Shown: positions 27,608 to 40,354 of the stretch, in pieces | Position numbering within the stretch: position 1 is the first letter of the stretch | Layout of the letters: each line of letters opens with the position of its first letter | Assembly (NCBI RefSeq): GCF_002262885.1 | Contig: NZ_NKYF01000002.1 | Location: 248,001-312,000 of the forward strand | DNA: 64,000 bases | DNA from: Pseudonocardia sp. MH-G8 | GTDB lineage: Bacteria > Actinomycetota > Actinomycetes > Mycobacteriales > Pseudonocardiaceae | Reading direction: 5' to 3' | Notes under the pieces: model-generated | The model's database searches: none | The model's input: the letters and a program-made list of their open reading frames with translations, nothing else | Told to the model about the DNA's origin: nothing | Translations under genes and position numbers: made by a program

Positions 27608-28870
27608 TCACCAGGTGGCGCGGCCCGGGACCGGCGGGGGCGGGCCGGGGGGCGGCGGGGCCCAGCCGGGCGGGCCGTGGTGGCGGATGGCCACCGAGAG
27701 CGCTTCCGGGTGGCCGACGACCCGGGCGCGGGCCGCGCGCACCGCCTCGACCGCCTCGACGTGCCACGCCGGACCGTTCGCGCCCACGGTGCCGCGCGCG
27801 AGGCGGTGCCGCAGGAAGGCGAGCTCGGTGACCGCGGCCTGGTACTCCGCGACCGCCTTCGCGACCCTGCGGCCCGAGCGCCTGCGCACGGCGGCGCGCC
27901 ACCCCTCCCGGCCGGCCATGCTGGCCAGCAACGGCACCTCGCTGGGCACGATCCAGCCGGCGGCGGCGAAGCCGGGCAGCTGCGAGGCCACGATCCGCTG
28001 CTCGCGACGGCGCTGCCACACGACCACCGCGACGAGCGCCAGGAACACCGGCACCATCACGAAGCCGTAGACCACGAGGAACAGCCCGTTCCCGGGCACC
28101 GAGGCGGAGGTGTTCCACAGCGAGTGCAGCGCCACCGCGACCAGGAACCCGATCGTCACCGCCGCGATCCGCACGGCCACGCTGGTGGTGCGCGCCGCGA
28201 TGCCCGCCCCGATCCCGATCATCGCGGTGAACAGCGGGTGCGCGAACGGGGACAGCACCCCGCGCAGCAGCAGCACCGCGAGCACGCTGCCCACCGGCCC
28301 CGCCCCGGCGTCCTCGGTGAACGCCCGGCCCAGGTAGAGGATGTTCTCGGTGAACGCGAAGCCGGCGGCCACCAGCCCGGCGTAGACGATGCCGTCGACC
28401 ACGCCGTCGAACTCGCGGCGCCGGAAGACCAGCAATCCGATGAGGAAGGCACCCTTCACGGCCTCCTCGACGACCGGGGCCACGGCCACGGCACCGAGCA
28501 CATCGCCGCTGCCGCTGCCGAGGGCCTGCTCGACGACGATGCTGGCGCTGGTGTTGATCAGTAGCGCGGTCAGCGCGGCGAAGCACGCGCCCCACAGGAA
28601 CGCGAACAGCAGGGTGCGCGGCGGCTCCGGCTCCCAGCGGTCGATCCAGAGGAACGTGGCCACGACCGGACCGACCGGCAGCAGCGCGCACAGCGCACCG
28701 ACCACGACCCCGGTGGCCCCCACGCTGTTGCCCACCAGGCCCAGCACCACCAGGCCGCAGAACCCCAGCGCGATCAGGCCGAGGACCGGCGCGAGCACGG
28801 CGCGCCGCTGCCGTCTCGGGGTGGGCATCGGGATCACGCGCGTCGGCTGGTCCACGGGCGGCTGTGTCAC
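27608..28870 (-). CDS. PrsW-family intramembrane metalloprotease
   Basis: 420 aa. About eight membrane helices between residues 25 and 300. Catalytic signatures of the PrsW/CAAX-protease clan: PVVEEAVKGAFLIGLLVF (EExxK), GFAFTENILYL (FxxxEN), HPLFTAMIGIG and VALHSLWNTSAS (H-x-x-x-N). A soluble C-terminal part (residues about 320-420) ends in a proline-rich tail. Related proteins cleave anti-sigma factors; no such partner is nearby. GTG start; 11 nt after the DUF3180 stop. Confidence 0.88.
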   Translation of the reverse strand: MTQPPVDQPTRVIPMPTPRRQRRAVLAPVLGLIALGFCGLVVLGLVGNSVGATGVVVGALCALLPVGPVVATFLWIDRWEPEPPRTLLFAFLWGACFAALTALLINTSASIVVEQALGSGSGDVLGAVAVAPVVEEAVKGAFLIGLLVFRRREFDGVVDGIVYAGLVAAGFAFTENILYLGRAFTEDAGAGPVGSVLAVLLLRGVLSPFAHPLFTAMIGIGAGIAARTTSVAVRIAAVTIGFLVAVALHSLWNTSASVPGNGLFLVVYGFVMVPVFLALVAVVVWQRRREQRIVASQLPGFAAAGWIVPSEVPLLASMAGREGWRAAVRRRSGRRVAKAVAEYQAAVTELAFLRHRLARGTVGANGPAWHVEAVEAVRAARARVVGHPEALSVAIRHHGPPGWAPPPPGPPPPVPGRATW

Positions 28871-28881
28871 GGGGCGCCAGC

Positions 28882-29367
28882 CTACGGGTGGTCGGCACCC
28901 GTCGCGCGGCCGTTCGACTCGCCGCCCGGCTCGTCGTCCGGGGTGCGGCAGCAGTGCTCCAGCCACAGCGCCCCGGCGACCAGCCCGAGGGCGCAGGCGA
29001 GCGCGACCGCGCCGGCCAGGGAATCGCCCGCCGCCGCCGTGATGTCACCCGCCTGGGGCACCACGTGCACCAGCAGACCGGCCCAGACCCCGGCCATGAT
29101 CGCGCCGGCCAGCGCCGAGGCCTTGGCCACCACTACGGCCCGGGCGGCCACGAGCGGCTGCACGGGCTCGCTGCCCGGGCGGCGCTGGATGCGGGCCCGC
29201 AGCGCGTTGCCCGCGATCGCCTCCGCGATGCCGAGCACGCCGAACGGCGCGCCCGCGAGCACCGGGATCGGCGGGAGCGAGCCGTAGGACAGCCGGATGA
29301 CGAGGCCGGCCAGCACCGCCACCACGAGGCCGACGGCGAAGAGGTCTCGGGGACGGGTGGCCTTCAC
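28882..29367 (-). CDS. DUF3180 membrane protein
   Basis: 161 aa, four predicted helices: DLFAVGLVVAVLAGLVIRLSY, PPIPVLAGAPFGVLGIAEAI, VVVAKASALAGAIMAGVWAGL and LAGAVALACALGLVAGALWLE. The signature RPGSEPVQPLVAARAVVVAKASALAGA is that of DUF3180, a family found in actinobacteria next to folK (M. tuberculosis Rv3605c). Starts at GTG overlapping the folK stop (GTGA). Function unknown; the neighbourhood hints at folate metabolism or transport. Confidence 0.86.
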   Translation of the reverse strand: MKATRPRDLFAVGLVVAVLAGLVIRLSYGSLPPIPVLAGAPFGVLGIAEAIAGNALRARIQRRPGSEPVQPLVAARAVVVAKASALAGAIMAGVWAGLLVHVVPQAGDITAAAGDSLAGAVALACALGLVAGALWLEHCCRTPDDEPGGESNGRATGADHP

Positions 29368-29882
29368 CGGGGCGCACCCACCAGCACGAGGTCGTCCCGG
29401 AGGCGCATCCCCGCCTCCGCCTCCGGGCCCAGCGCCGCGAGCAGCGCGACCACCGGACCGTGGCCGGGCAGCACCGCCTCCGGCTCGACGTCGAGCCACG
29501 GGCGCAGCACGGTGGCCCGCTGGGGCGTGCCGGGGTGCGGGAGCAGCAGTTCGGGGTCCTCGCTCAGGACAGCCCCCTCCGCCCCCTGGACGGTGACGAC
29601 GTCGACGTCGAGCGTGCGCGGCCCCCACCGCACGTCGCGCACGCGCTCCGCGGCCCGCTCCAGCCCCTGGCCGCGGCGCAGCCAGCCCCACGCGTCCGTG
29701 CCGGTGTCCTGGACGACGAGCACCGCGTTGAGGAAATCGTCCTGCGCGACACCGCCCCACGGGGCCGTCTCGTAGACGGGGGACACCGCCCGCACGGTGA
29801 CGCCGAACCCCGTGACCGCCGCCTGCAGGTGGCCGAACCGGTCACCGAGGTTCGAGCCGAGCGACAGCACGGCACGCGTCAC
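29364..29882 (-). CDS. folK: HPPK, 6-hydroxymethyl-7,8-dihydropterin pyrophosphokinase
   Basis: Pyrophosphorylates the pterin for dihydropteroate synthesis, 172 aa. Seen: [10 protein letters not shown] at the start, [21 protein letters not shown], and [13 protein letters not shown] with the two catalytic Asp residues. [16 protein letters not shown] is the C-terminal signature in a slightly altered form. GTG start overlaps the folB stop (GTGA). Part of the tightly overlapped folE-folP-folB-folK operon. Confidence 0.94.
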   Translation of the reverse strand: MTRAVLSLGSNLGDRFGHLQAAVTGFGVTVRAVSPVYETAPWGGVAQDDFLNAVLVVQDTGTDAWGWLRRGQGLERAAERVRDVRWGPRTLDVDVVTVQGAEGAVLSEDPELLLPHPGTPQRATVLRPWLDVEPEAVLPGHGPVVALLAALGPEAEAGMRLRDDLVLVGAPR

Positions 29883-30262
29883 GCCGGCACCACCCGGCCG
29901 GGACGAACCCGGGACCGGTGCGCCACGACCGCGACGTCGGCGAACTCGAGCGGGATCGGCGCCTGCGGTTTGTGCACCACGACCTCGACGGACTGCACGC
30001 GCGCGTCGGTGAACACGTCGTCGGCCACGCGCCCGGCGACGGTCTCGATGAGGTCGCACGGCTCACCGCCGACGATGGCGGCCGCCCGCTGGGCCAGCGC
30101 CCCGTAGTCGAGGGTGTCGGCGAGGTCGTCGGAACGGGCGGCGGCCCCCAGGTCCATCCACACCGTGACGTCCACGACGAAGTCCTGCCCGTCGCGGCGC
30201 TCGTGCTCGTACACGCCGTGGCGGCCGCGCACCCGCAACCCGCGCAGTTCGATGCGGTCCAT
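29879..30262 (-). CDS. folB: Dihydroneopterin aldolase
   Basis: Converts 7,8-dihydroneopterin to the hydroxymethyl pterin and glycolaldehyde, 127 aa. The catalytic Glu lies in [14 protein letters not shown] and the catalytic Lys in [25 protein letters not shown] supplies pterin-binding residues. The ATG overlaps the folP TGA by one base (TGATG). Ends in a short Arg/Val tail. Confidence 0.95.
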   Translation of the reverse strand: MDRIELRGLRVRGRHGVYEHERRDGQDFVVDVTVWMDLGAAARSDDLADTLDYGALAQRAAAIVGGEPCDLIETVAGRVADDVFTDARVQSVEVVVHKPQAPIPLEFADVAVVAHRSRVRPGRVVPA

Positions 30263-31116
30263 CAGCCCACCTCCTGCGGCGGGGCACCGTGGCGCCACGC
30301 CTGCGCCACGCGCACCGCGTCGAGCGTGCTGCCCACGTCGTGCACGCGCACGCCCCAGGCGCCGTCGCGTGCCGCGAGCGCGCTCACCGCGGCGGTGGCG
30401 GTGTCACGACCGCCTGCGACTCGCGCTGCGCCCTCGCGGTCGGCCAGCAGGTCGCCGAGGAACCGCTTGCGCGAGGCCCCCACCAGCACCGGGAACCCCA
30501 GCGCGACGAGCACGTCGAGCCTGCGCAGCAGCGCCCAGTTGTGGGCGGCGTTCTTCGCGAAGCCCAGGCCCGGGTCGAGCACCAGCCGTGCCGGGTCGAC
30601 CCCGGCCAGGACCGCCGCGTCGACGCGGGCGACGAGCTCGTCGCGCACGTCGGTGACGACGTCGTCGTAGCGCGCCAGCGAGGTCATGCGGTCGCTGTGC
30701 CCGCGCCAGTGCATGAGCACCCAGGGCACACCCGCGGCGGCCACCGCGGAACCCATCCCGGGGTCGGCCATCCCCCCGGACACGTCGTTCACCACGCTGG
30801 CGCCGGCCGCGACGGCCGCGTCGGCCACCGCGGCGCGCGTGGTGTCGATGCTGACCGACACGCCTTCGGCGACGAGCTCGCGCACCACCGGCAGCACGCG
30901 CTCCCGCTCCACGTCCGGCTCGACCCGCCCTGCGCCGGGTCGCGTGGACTCGCCCCCCACGTCCACGAGGTCGGCACCCGCGTCCCGCATCGCCACGCCG
31001 TGGGCCACGGCCTGGTCGCGGTCGATGAAGCGGCCGCCGTCGGAGAAGGAGTCGGGCGTGACGTTCAGGATGCCCATCACGACGCATCGCTGCGGACGGG
31101 GGATAGCGGAAGCCAT
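30262..31116 (-). CDS. folP: Dihydropteroate synthase
   Basis: Joins pterin pyrophosphate to p-aminobenzoate; the sulfonamide target, 284 aa. TIM barrel with [72 protein letters not shown] and RVHDVG, all conserved. Starts 13 nt after the folE stop with GAGGAGGGGGA between. Confidence 0.96.
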   Translation of the reverse strand: MASAIPRPQRCVVMGILNVTPDSFSDGGRFIDRDQAVAHGVAMRDAGADLVDVGGESTRPGAGRVEPDVERERVLPVVRELVAEGVSVSIDTTRAAVADAAVAAGASVVNDVSGGMADPGMGSAVAAAGVPWVLMHWRGHSDRMTSLARYDDVVTDVRDELVARVDAAVLAGVDPARLVLDPGLGFAKNAAHNWALLRRLDVLVALGFPVLVGASRKRFLGDLLADREGAARVAGGRDTATAAVSALAARDGAWGVRVHDVGSTLDAVRVAQAWRHGAPPQEVG

Positions 31117-31129
31117 CGAATCCCCCTCC

Positions 31130-31749
31130 TCACCCGTTCCGGATGAGCGACAACGCCTCCGCGCGGGAGGTCGGCGAGGACTGGAGCATGCCCCGCACGG
31201 CCGAGGTGGTGGTGCGCGCCCCCGGCTTGCGGATGCCGCGCATGCCCATGCACAGGTGCTCGGCGTCGATCACGACGATGACGCCGCGCGCGTCGAGCTT
31301 GCGCATCAGCGCGTTCGCGACCTGCGCGGTGAGCCGCTCCTGCACCTGCGGCCGCCGCGCGTACAGGTCGACGAGACGCGCGAGCTTCGACAGGCCCGTG
31401 ACACGCCCGTCCACGTTGGGGATGTAGCCGACGTGGGCGGCGCCGTGGAACGGCACCAGGTGGTGCTCGCACATCGAGAACATCGGGATGTCCTTGACCA
31501 GGATCAGCTCCTGGTGGTGCTCGTCGAACGTGCGGTCCAGCACCTCGTCGGGATCGGAGTAGAGGCCCTGGAAGATCTCCTCGTACGCGCGCGCAACGCG
31601 TGCCGGGGTCTCCCGCAGGCCCTCGCGGTCCGGGTCCTCGCCCACCGCGATCAGCAGCTCGCGCACCGCGGCCGCGGCGCGCGCGTGGTCGACCCCCGGA
31701 CGGCCGTTCCGCGCCGCTCCCGCGGCCGTGGACCCCTGTGCTGCAGTGC

Positions 31750-31753
<4 letters not shown>
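31130..31753 (-). CDS. folE: GTP cyclohydrolase I
   Basis: First step of folate synthesis, 207 aa from the proposed start. Seen: [22 protein letters not shown], zinc-site [41 protein letters not shown] and [28 protein letters not shown] with the second zinc Cys. No ATG, GTG or TTG occurs in frame between the ftsH stop and the conserved core; the CTG at 31753 overlaps the ftsH TGA (CTGA) and gives the expected length. A later GTG (within AAAVRELL) would remove the first helix. Confidence 0.93.
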
Positions 31754-34146
<2,393 letters not shown>

Positions 34147-34453
34147 GCAGCTTCGGCCGTGGCGGCCTTCACCCTCCCTGGCGAGTTTCTCCTGCGGAGA
34201 CCCGGCGCAGCGGACTGACCGGCCCTGAGTCCGCCAGGATAGCGGTCCGGGAGCCGGGCCGCGCCGTCCATGTCCACCGGCGCACCCCTGACGGGTACGT
34301 GCACGTTCAACGGATGGACCGGAGCCGGTGTTCCCGCCGGTGAGCAGGGCCGATGGCGGGGGGTATCCCCGCGGCGCCCGCGTCGTTGAGCCACTGGCGG
34401 AGGCGGACGACCCGGACGCTCGCGACGACGGCGTCGGTGATGGGGGTAGCACG
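34147..34453. promoter_or_regulatory. Divergent ftsH / serine protease promoter region
   Basis: 307 bp without a gene. Contains TATCCT (34236-34241, minus strand), a plausible ftsH -10 with an untranslated leader of about 80 nt. No convincing -35 and no operator was recognised; the protease promoter could not be placed. Confidence 0.4.
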
Positions 34454-35359
34454 ATGACGGTCAGGGCCCGTGGCATCGCGCTGGCGGTCGCATTGGGTGG
34501 CATCGGGCTCGGAGCGGTGGTCGCCCCGGCGGCCGTCGCAGCGCCCGGCCAGAGCGCGCCCGGCGACTGGGCGGCGGCCGACTCCGCGCCGATCCGGCCC
34601 GGCGTCGTCACCGACACCGAGGGCGGCGGCTCCTGCACGAGCAACTTCGTGTTCACCAGCGGCGACCGCACGTTCATCGGCCAGGCCGCGCACTGCGCGG
34701 GCACCGGTGACGCCACCGAGACCGACGGCTGCGACTCCGGCACCGGCGGCATCGGCACGCCCGTCACCATCAGGGCGGCGGACGGCAGCGACCGCACCGG
34801 GCGCCTCGCCTACAGCTCGTGGGTCACGATGCAGGAGAACGGCGAGTCCGACCCGGACGTCTGCGCCTACAACGACTTCGCGCTCGTCGAGATCGCGGCC
34901 GAGGACGTGGCCGACGTCAACCCGAGCATCCCGTTCTTCGGTGGCCCCACCGGGATCGACAGGGACGGCGTCGCGCCGGGCGAGCTGGTCTACAGCTACG
35001 GCAACTCGCCACTGCGGCTGGGCATCAGCGCGCTCAGCCCGAAGGTCGGCATCAACGCCACCGAAGAGGGCGCGGGCATGTCCCACGAGGTCTACACCCT
35101 CACCCCGGGTGTGCCCGGCGATTCCGGCAGCGCGTTCGTCGACGGCTCCGGCTCCGCGATCGGCGTGCTGTCCACGCTGAACCTCGCGCCGCTGCCGGTC
35201 AGCAACGGGGTGATCGACCTGGCGACCGCGCTCGACTACGCCGGTACGTACGGCGACGTGGGCGACGTGGAGCTCGCCACCGGCACCGAGCCGTTCGACC
35301 CGAGCCCGACCGGCGTCCCCGCCGAGACGCTGGCCGTGCCCACGCTCCCAGCGGGCTGA
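34454..35359 (+). CDS. Secreted trypsin-like serine protease
   Basis: 301 aa, Sec signal peptide ([22 protein letters not shown], cleavage near AVAA-PGQ). Chymotrypsin-fold triad readable: His in [10 protein letters not shown], Asp in [10 protein letters not shown], Ser in [10 protein letters not shown]. Several Cys (SCTSN, AHCAG, DGCDSG, DVCAYN) could form two disulfides. No pro-domain is obvious; a short 20-30 residue pro-segment is possible. The C-terminal 30 residues are Pro/Thr-rich. Lies alone between ftsH and hpt. The ATG has only a weak GGGGG upstream. Confidence 0.85.
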   Translation: MTVRARGIALAVALGGIGLGAVVAPAAVAAPGQSAPGDWAAADSAPIRPGVVTDTEGGGSCTSNFVFTSGDRTFIGQAAHCAGTGDATETDGCDSGTGGIGTPVTIRAADGSDRTGRLAYSSWVTMQENGESDPDVCAYNDFALVEIAAEDVADVNPSIPFFGGPTGIDRDGVAPGELVYSYGNSPLRLGISALSPKVGINATEEGAGMSHEVYTLTPGVPGDSGSAFVDGSGSAIGVLSTLNLAPLPVSNGVIDLATALDYAGTYGDVGDVELATGTEPFDPSPTGVPAETLAVPTLPAG

Positions 35360-35368
35360 ACGGGCGCC

Positions 35369-35932
35369 TCAGGCGTACACGGCCGGGTCGAGCGTGCCGA
35401 TGAACGGCAGGTCCCGATAGCGCTCGGCGTAGTCGAGGCCGTAGCCCACGACGAACTCGTTGGGGATGTCGAAGCCGACGTACTTCACCGGGACGTCGAC
35501 CCTCACCGCGTCCGGCTTGCGCAGCAGCGTGCACACCGACAGGGACGCGGGCTGACGCGACTCCAGGTTCTTCAGCAGCCAGGACAGCGTGAGGCCGGAG
35601 TCGATGATGTCCTCGACGATGAGCACGTCGCGGCCCGCGATGTCGCGGTCGAGGTCCTTGAGGATGCGCACGACACCCGACGACGAGGTGGCCGAGCCGT
35701 AGGAGCTCACGGCCATGAACTCGAGCTGCACCGGCACGGGCAGGGCCCGCGCGAGGTCGGTCATGAACATGACGGCGCCCTTGAGGACGCCGACGAGCAG
35801 GAGGTCCGAGTCAGGGCCGGAACCGGAGTGTTCCGCCGAGCGGTCGGCCGCGATCTGTGCGGCCAGCTCGGCGGTCTTCTCACGGATGGCCTGCTCGGTG
35901 ACCAGCGTCGATGCGATGTCACCGTCGTACAC
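35369..35932 (-). CDS. hpt: Hypoxanthine phosphoribosyltransferase
   Basis: Purine salvage enzyme making IMP/GMP from PRPP, 187 aa. PRPP loop [18 protein letters not shown], first loop [17 protein letters not shown], flexible loop [19 protein letters not shown] and purine-binding [28 protein letters not shown] are complete. GTG start with GGAGG upstream. Follows tilS by 30 nt; the tilS-hpt order is conserved in actinobacteria. Confidence 0.96.
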   Translation of the reverse strand: MYDGDIASTLVTEQAIREKTAELAAQIAADRSAEHSGSGPDSDLLLVGVLKGAVMFMTDLARALPVPVQLEFMAVSSYGSATSSSGVVRILKDLDRDIAGRDVLIVEDIIDSGLTLSWLLKNLESRQPASLSVCTLLRKPDAVRVDVPVKYVGFDIPNEFVVGYGLDYAERYRDLPFIGTLDPAVYA

Positions 35933-35962
35933 GGCGGACGTCCTCCAGCGAGTGTGGTGGGA

Positions 35963-37000
35963 TCAGCCGCCGGGTGGTGGCCAGCGGACGGGGCGCAGGG
36001 TGAGCCTGCCACGTGCACGCACCAGCTCCAACCCGCCCGGGAGGGCGACACCACCCCGATCGGGCCCGCGACCTGCGAGGACGTCCGCGGCACGGAGGTG
36101 CTCGTCGGTGAGGGCTGTGACGGACGCCGCGGCCAGCCAGGCCCGCAGCACCCGCCGGCGCAGCGCGGGGGGCTCGGACGCGAGCGGGTCGGTGCGCAGC
36201 GAACCCGCCCGGTGGGCGGCGCCGGCGCGGGGGTCGGAGGGGACCGTGCCGTCGGGCGGGGCCGGGTCGTGCGCCTGCGCGAGCAGGTCGGCGGCGACGG
36301 CGTCGAGGGCGTCACCGTCCTCGCGCAGTTGCCGCGCCGTCCGGGCGAGCGCCTCGGCCACACCGCCCGCGAGGACCTCCTCCAGCAGCGGTAGTACCTC
36401 GTGGCGCAGCCGGACCCGGGTGAACCGGGGATCGGTGTTGTGCGGGTCGTCCCAGACGGGCAGGCCGAGCGCGGCGCACGCGGCGCGCGTCACCGTCCGG
36501 CGCACCCCGAGCAGCGGGCGGCACCACGGCGCCTCCCAGGCCCGCATCCCGGCGAGCGAGCGGGCCCCCGACCCGCGGCCCAGACCGAGCAGGACCGTCT
36601 CCGCCTGGTCGTCGAGGGTGTGCCCGAGCAGCACGGGTGCGTCGGGGTGCGGACGCGCCGCCCGCAGCGCGGCGTAGCGGGCGCGCCTGGCCGCGGCCTC
36701 GGTGCCACCCGGCCCGGTGACGTCCACGCGGTGCACGGCCGCCGTCGCGCCCAGGCCGGTGAGCAGCTCCGCGGTGGCCGCCGCCCGCTCGGCGGAGCCG
36801 TCCTGCAGGCCGTGATCGACGACGGCCGCGTGCACGCCGCCCCCGCGGACGGCGAGCGCGGCCGCCGTCAGCGCCAGCGAGTCGGCGCCACCGGAGCAGC
36901 CGACGAGCAGCGGGACGTCGCTCAGCGGCCCCGGCAGCCGAGCGAGGCCGGAGCGCACCGCGAGCCGCACAGCGGCAACGGAAGGATCAGGCGCACCCAA
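35963..37000 (-). CDS. tilS: tRNA(Ile)-lysidine synthase
   Basis: Modifies C34 of tRNA-Ile(CAU) to lysidine, 345 aa. PP-loop ATPase motif LLVGCSGGADSLALTAAAL, then HGLQDGSAERA, LGHTLDDQAETVLLGLGRGSG and the tRNA-binding RVRLRHEVLPLLEE. The C-terminal domain is short, as in other actinobacterial forms (E. coli has about 430 aa). Starts at TTG with a strong GAGGGGAGGG site. Essential by family. Confidence 0.94.
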   Translation of the reverse strand: MGAPDPSVAAVRLAVRSGLARLPGPLSDVPLLVGCSGGADSLALTAAALAVRGGGVHAAVVDHGLQDGSAERAAATAELLTGLGATAAVHRVDVTGPGGTEAAARRARYAALRAARPHPDAPVLLGHTLDDQAETVLLGLGRGSGARSLAGMRAWEAPWCRPLLGVRRTVTRAACAALGLPVWDDPHNTDPRFTRVRLRHEVLPLLEEVLAGGVAEALARTARQLREDGDALDAVAADLLAQAHDPAPPDGTVPSDPRAGAAHRAGSLRTDPLASEPPALRRRVLRAWLAAASVTALTDEHLRAADVLAGRGPDRGGVALPGGLELVRARGRLTLRPVRWPPPGG

Positions 37001-37030
37001 GCCGCCCTCCCCTCACCAGAACCGCACCTC

Positions 37031-37077
37031 GGAGCCTTACTGCAGTTTCCCGGCCCCAAGAACAGCAGTAGGGCTCC
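37031..37077. terminator. Hairpin between the zincin gene and tilS
   Basis: GGAGCCTTACTGC (37031-37043) pairs with GCAGTAGGGCTCC (37065-37077) at 12 of 13 positions, loop 21 nt, 19 nt beyond the zincin stop. Confidence 0.5.
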
Positions 37078-37095
37078 ACAGTGCGTTCGGTGGGG

Positions 37096-38175
37096 TCAGA
37101 GGTTGTGGATGCGACCCAGCCAGGTGCCCGGGTCGGACAGCTCCGCGCGCGTGGGCAGCGTCTGTGGGCTCTCCCAGACGCGGTTGAAGCCCTCCATCCC
37201 CGCCGCCAGCACGACGTGGCGGGTGAACGCCGAGCCGACGGCGTACTGGCGCACCTTGGCCTCCACCCCCAGCAGAGCCCGCAGCAGGCGGTCGACGAGG
37301 CCACCCCCGCGGCGGCGCACCGTGAACCGGTTGCGGATCGTGGCCACGCTCGGCACGACGTCCGGACCGACGGCGTCCATCACGTGGTCGGCGTGGCCCT
37401 CCAGCAGCGTGGTGAGCGCCAGCAGGCGGTCGAGCACCTCCCGCTGCTCCGGGCCCTGCAGCAGCTCCACGACGGCGAGCGAATCGCCACCGGACTCCCG
37501 CAGCGAGCGCACCACGTCCGGGAGGCGGTCCAGGACGGCGCTGCGGTCCCCCTGCGCGATCGACAGGAACTTGCCGACCTCGTCGGCGAAGTAGGACCGC
37601 AGCCACGGCACCGCCGTGAACTGCAGCCGGTGCGTGGCCTCGTGCAGGCAGACCCACAGCCCGAAATCGGCGCTGGGGACGTCGAGGGCCGTGCGCGCCG
37701 CGTGGACGTTGGGCGCCACGAGCAGGAGCCGCCCGCTGCCGTCCGCGCCGCCGAACGGGTCGTACTGGCCCAGGACGCGGCCGCCGAGGTAGGCGACGAC
37801 GCCGCCGACCTGCAGGCCGGCGGTGCGTGCGGTGACGGCACGCGCGACGCGCGACACCTCGGGCAGCTCCGCCCCGGCCGTCAGCGCCGCCATGCCCGAC
37901 ACCGCGGCCGCGGCCCATGCCCTGCGGTCGACGACGTCGGCGGGCAGCAGGGGCAACCCGTGGCCGAGCCCCGTGACCTCCCGGACGTGCCCTTCCGCGA
38001 CCGCCGCGTCGGACCGCAGGCGCCGCACCAGCTCGGTGGCCTCCTGCGGGGTGGCGTCCGGGCCGGGCTGCATCAGGCGGCCCGCCGTGCGGCTCGCCAG
38101 CTCCCAATCGACCGGGAGCCCGCGCTCCACCGCGGCGCTCGGGCTGGGCTGGGATTCCTCGGTCACGTGCGACAC
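37096..38175 (-). CDS. Zinc-dependent metalloprotease of the DUF2342 (zincin) family
   Basis: 359 aa, counterpart of M. tuberculosis Rv3626c. Zinc site LWVCLHEATHRLQFTAVPWLRSYF (HExxH) with a downstream TLLEGHADHVMDAVG that supplies the third ligand and is diagnostic of the family. Cytoplasmic by sequence, substrate unknown. The start GTG at 38175 is favoured because TAGCGT ends 7 nt upstream; GTG at 38166 is an alternative three codons later. The conserved dacB-zincin-tilS-hpt order hints at a role linked to wall or translation, not proven. Confidence 0.87.
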   Translation of the reverse strand: MSHVTEESQPSPSAAVERGLPVDWELASRTAGRLMQPGPDATPQEATELVRRLRSDAAVAEGHVREVTGLGHGLPLLPADVVDRRAWAAAAVSGMAALTAGAELPEVSRVARAVTARTAGLQVGGVVAYLGGRVLGQYDPFGGADGSGRLLLVAPNVHAARTALDVPSADFGLWVCLHEATHRLQFTAVPWLRSYFADEVGKFLSIAQGDRSAVLDRLPDVVRSLRESGGDSLAVVELLQGPEQREVLDRLLALTTLLEGHADHVMDAVGPDVVPSVATIRNRFTVRRRGGGLVDRLLRALLGVEAKVRQYAVGSAFTRHVVLAAGMEGFNRVWESPQTLPTRAELSDPGTWLGRIHNL

Positions 38176-38182
38176 CCGCCCC

Positions 38183-38188
38183 ACGCTA
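38183..38188 (-). promoter_or_regulatory. -10 element TAGCGT of the zincin gene (leaderless)
   Basis: TAGCGT on the minus strand, 7 nt before GTG 38175. It lies between dacB and the zincin gene. Confidence 0.45.
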
Positions 38189-38201
38189 CGCACCGGATGC
38201 G

Positions 38202-39629
38202 TCAGCCGGCTGCGGAGCAACCGCAGCGGCTGAGGTCGGCCGCCATCTCGTCGTGCAGTGGGCGGACGTCACCGGGGTTCGCGCCGTTGGACATCAGGGC
38301 GAAGACGAGCAGGCGCCCGTCCGTGTCGGTGACGATCCCGGCGAGGCTGCTCACCCCGGTGAGCGAGCCCGTCTTGGCCCGTACGACGCCACGACCGAGC
38401 GCCGCGTCACCGTCGCGGGCGTACCGGTTCACGAGCGTGCCGCTGCCGCCGGCCACCGGGAGGCCGGACAGGATCGGACGCAGGAACTGCGGCTCGAGCG
38501 GGTTCTCGGTGGGAGCCGCCGCGGCGGCGAGCACGGCGCCGAGCAGCTGCGGCGGCACCTTGTTGAGGGTGGACATCCCGCTGCCGTCGACGAGGTGGGC
38601 GTCCGCCGGGTCGATACCCGCCTGCCGGAGTGCGGCGAGAACCTGGCGCGCCGCACCGTCGAAGGAGCCCTCGTCGTCACGGGCGATCGACACCTCGTGG
38701 GCGAGCATGTCGGCCAGCGTGTTGTCCGAGGTGCGCAGGGCGTGCTCGACCAGCTCCACGACCGGCGCCGACGACACCGAGGCCAGACCCACCGCACCCG
38801 GAGGCGCCGTGCCCTCGTCGACGGTGTCCACGCCCAGCTCCTCGGCGAGCGCCCGACCGGCGCCCAGCGCCGGGTCCTCGACGCGCGGCCCGTCCTGCAA
38901 GCCGGGGTCGACACGACCACCGTCGACCATCAGGGGCTCGATCGGGGTGATGTACCCGGCCGCGATGTCGCCGGGGAGCCAACCTTCGGCGAGCTGCGGG
39001 CCCGAGTACCGGCTCGTGTCGACCAGGACGGTGTCGATCTCCCCCTGCACGTTCGCGCGCACCTCGTCGGCGAGCTCGCTGACCCGCGGCGCGTCCGGGT
39101 AGAGGCTCTCCTCGCCCTCCGGCAGCGCGGTGAGCGTGGGGTCACCGCCCCCGACGAGCACCACCGTGCCCGGCTCCGCCCCGGCCACGACCCGGGTGTC
39201 CAGCCGGTCGGTGGGGTTGAGCGTGAGCAGCGCCGCCGCCGCGGTGAGCACCTTCCCGGTGGACGCCGGGACGAGCGCGCGTTCCGGCGTGTGGCTCCAC
39301 AGCTGCGCTCCGCTGGCCGGGTCGATGACGACGCCGGCGAACTGCCCCGGCATCTCGTCCGCGGCGGGGTCCAGCACGTCACGCAGCCCGGCGGTGCTCG
39401 GCGTGGGCGCGTCGGCCGCCAGCGGGCGAAGGGCCGCCTGCGGCACCGGTGGCGCGAGTTCGGTCACTTCCTCGACCAGGCCCAACCGCTGCACGAGCGC
39501 CGGGCTGGTGAGCGCGATGGCCCCGCCGGCCGCGCCGGCGAGGGCGAACACCGCGAGCACGGCGACACTGCGTCGCGCTCCGGGACCGGGAAGTCGCAGC
39601 GTGTCACCGATCCGTTGCCCGAGACCCAC
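38202..39629 (-). CDS. dacB: D-alanyl-D-alanine carboxypeptidase/endopeptidase (PBP4, DacB type)
   Basis: Class C low-molecular-weight penicillin-binding protein trimming peptidoglycan, 475 aa. N-terminal membrane anchor at residues about 21-41. Active-site motifs: Ser-x-x-Lys at 123-126 (PASTGKVLT), SDN in [14 protein letters not shown], and KTG in [16 protein letters not shown]. The large insertion between the first two motifs is typical of PBP4. GTG at 39629 has GGAGG 9 nt upstream; GTG at 39635 is possible. The last residues are CGCS-rich. Divergent from ppa as in M. tuberculosis. Confidence 0.95.
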   Translation of the reverse strand: MGLGQRIGDTLRLPGPGARRSVAVLAVFALAGAAGGAIALTSPALVQRLGLVEEVTELAPPVPQAALRPLAADAPTPSTAGLRDVLDPAADEMPGQFAGVVIDPASGAQLWSHTPERALVPASTGKVLTAAAALLTLNPTDRLDTRVVAGAEPGTVVLVGGGDPTLTALPEGEESLYPDAPRVSELADEVRANVQGEIDTVLVDTSRYSGPQLAEGWLPGDIAAGYITPIEPLMVDGGRVDPGLQDGPRVEDPALGAGRALAEELGVDTVDEGTAPPGAVGLASVSSAPVVELVEHALRTSDNTLADMLAHEVSIARDDEGSFDGAARQVLAALRQAGIDPADAHLVDGSGMSTLNKVPPQLLGAVLAAAAAPTENPLEPQFLRPILSGLPVAGGSGTLVNRYARDGDAALGRGVVRAKTGSLTGVSSLAGIVTDTDGRLLVFALMSNGANPGDVRPLHDEMAADLSRCGCSAAG

Positions 39630-39778
39630 GCGCACGCTCCTCCACGTCGTCCGGTGCCCCCGCGATGTCGGCACCGCCGGCGCCGTCCCCCACACTAGAG
39701 CCAGGCGCCGGAGCCGGTCGCCCGACCGGTACCGGCACCCCATCGACCGACCGCACAGACCCGCAGGAGAGAGCGCCA

Positions 39779-40315
39779 GTGGACTTCGACGTCACGATCG
39801 AGATCCCCAAGGGCGGCCGCAACAAGTACGAGGTGGACCACAAGACGGGACGCATCCGGCTCGACCGGACGCTGTTCACCGCCACCCAGTACCCGGCCGA
39901 CTACGGGTTCATCGAGGACACGCTGGGGGAGGACGGCGACCCGCTGGACGCGCTGGTGCTCGTGCAGGAGCCCACGTTCCCCGGGTGCCTGATCCGCTCC
40001 CGCGCGATCGGCATGTTCCGGATGAAGGACGAGAAGGGCGGGGACGACAAGGTCCTCTGCGTCCCGAGCGACGACCCGCGCCAGGAGCACCTGCGCGACA
40101 TCCATCACATGCCCGAGTTCGACCGGGCGGAGATCCAGCACTTCTTCGAGATCTACAAGACCCTCGAGCCGGGCAAGAGCGTCGAGGGCGCCATGTGGGT
40201 GGGCCGGGCCGACGCCGAGCGCGAGATCAAGGCGTCGTGGCAGCGGGCCAGGGACCACGAGGCCGAGGAGCAGGCGGCCGCGGAGCGCGAGGCCGAGGCG
40301 CGCGAGGACCACTGA
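39779..40315 (+). CDS. ppa: Inorganic pyrophosphatase (family I)
   Basis: Hydrolyses PPi to drive biosynthesis, 178 aa. Seen: [47 protein letters not shown] with the metal-binding Asp cluster, and [16 protein letters not shown]. The C-terminal 20 residues are a Glu/Ala-rich helix. GTG start with AGGAG 11 nt upstream. A GC hairpin downstream probably ends the transcript. Confidence 0.97.
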   Translation: MDFDVTIEIPKGGRNKYEVDHKTGRIRLDRTLFTATQYPADYGFIEDTLGEDGDPLDALVLVQEPTFPGCLIRSRAIGMFRMKDEKGGDDKVLCVPSDDPRQEHLRDIHHMPEFDRAEIQHFFEIYKTLEPGKSVEGAMWVGRADAEREIKASWQRARDHEAEEQAAAEREAEAREDH

Positions 40316-40354
40316 GCCGCCCCACGGCTCGGGGCGCCTCCTCGGGGCGCCTCC

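Noticed and set aside
27608..28870. Conventional CAAX prenyl protease
   Set aside because: The combination EExxK, FxxxEN and HSLWN with this helix order fits PrsW rather than CAAX enzymes processing prenylated proteins.
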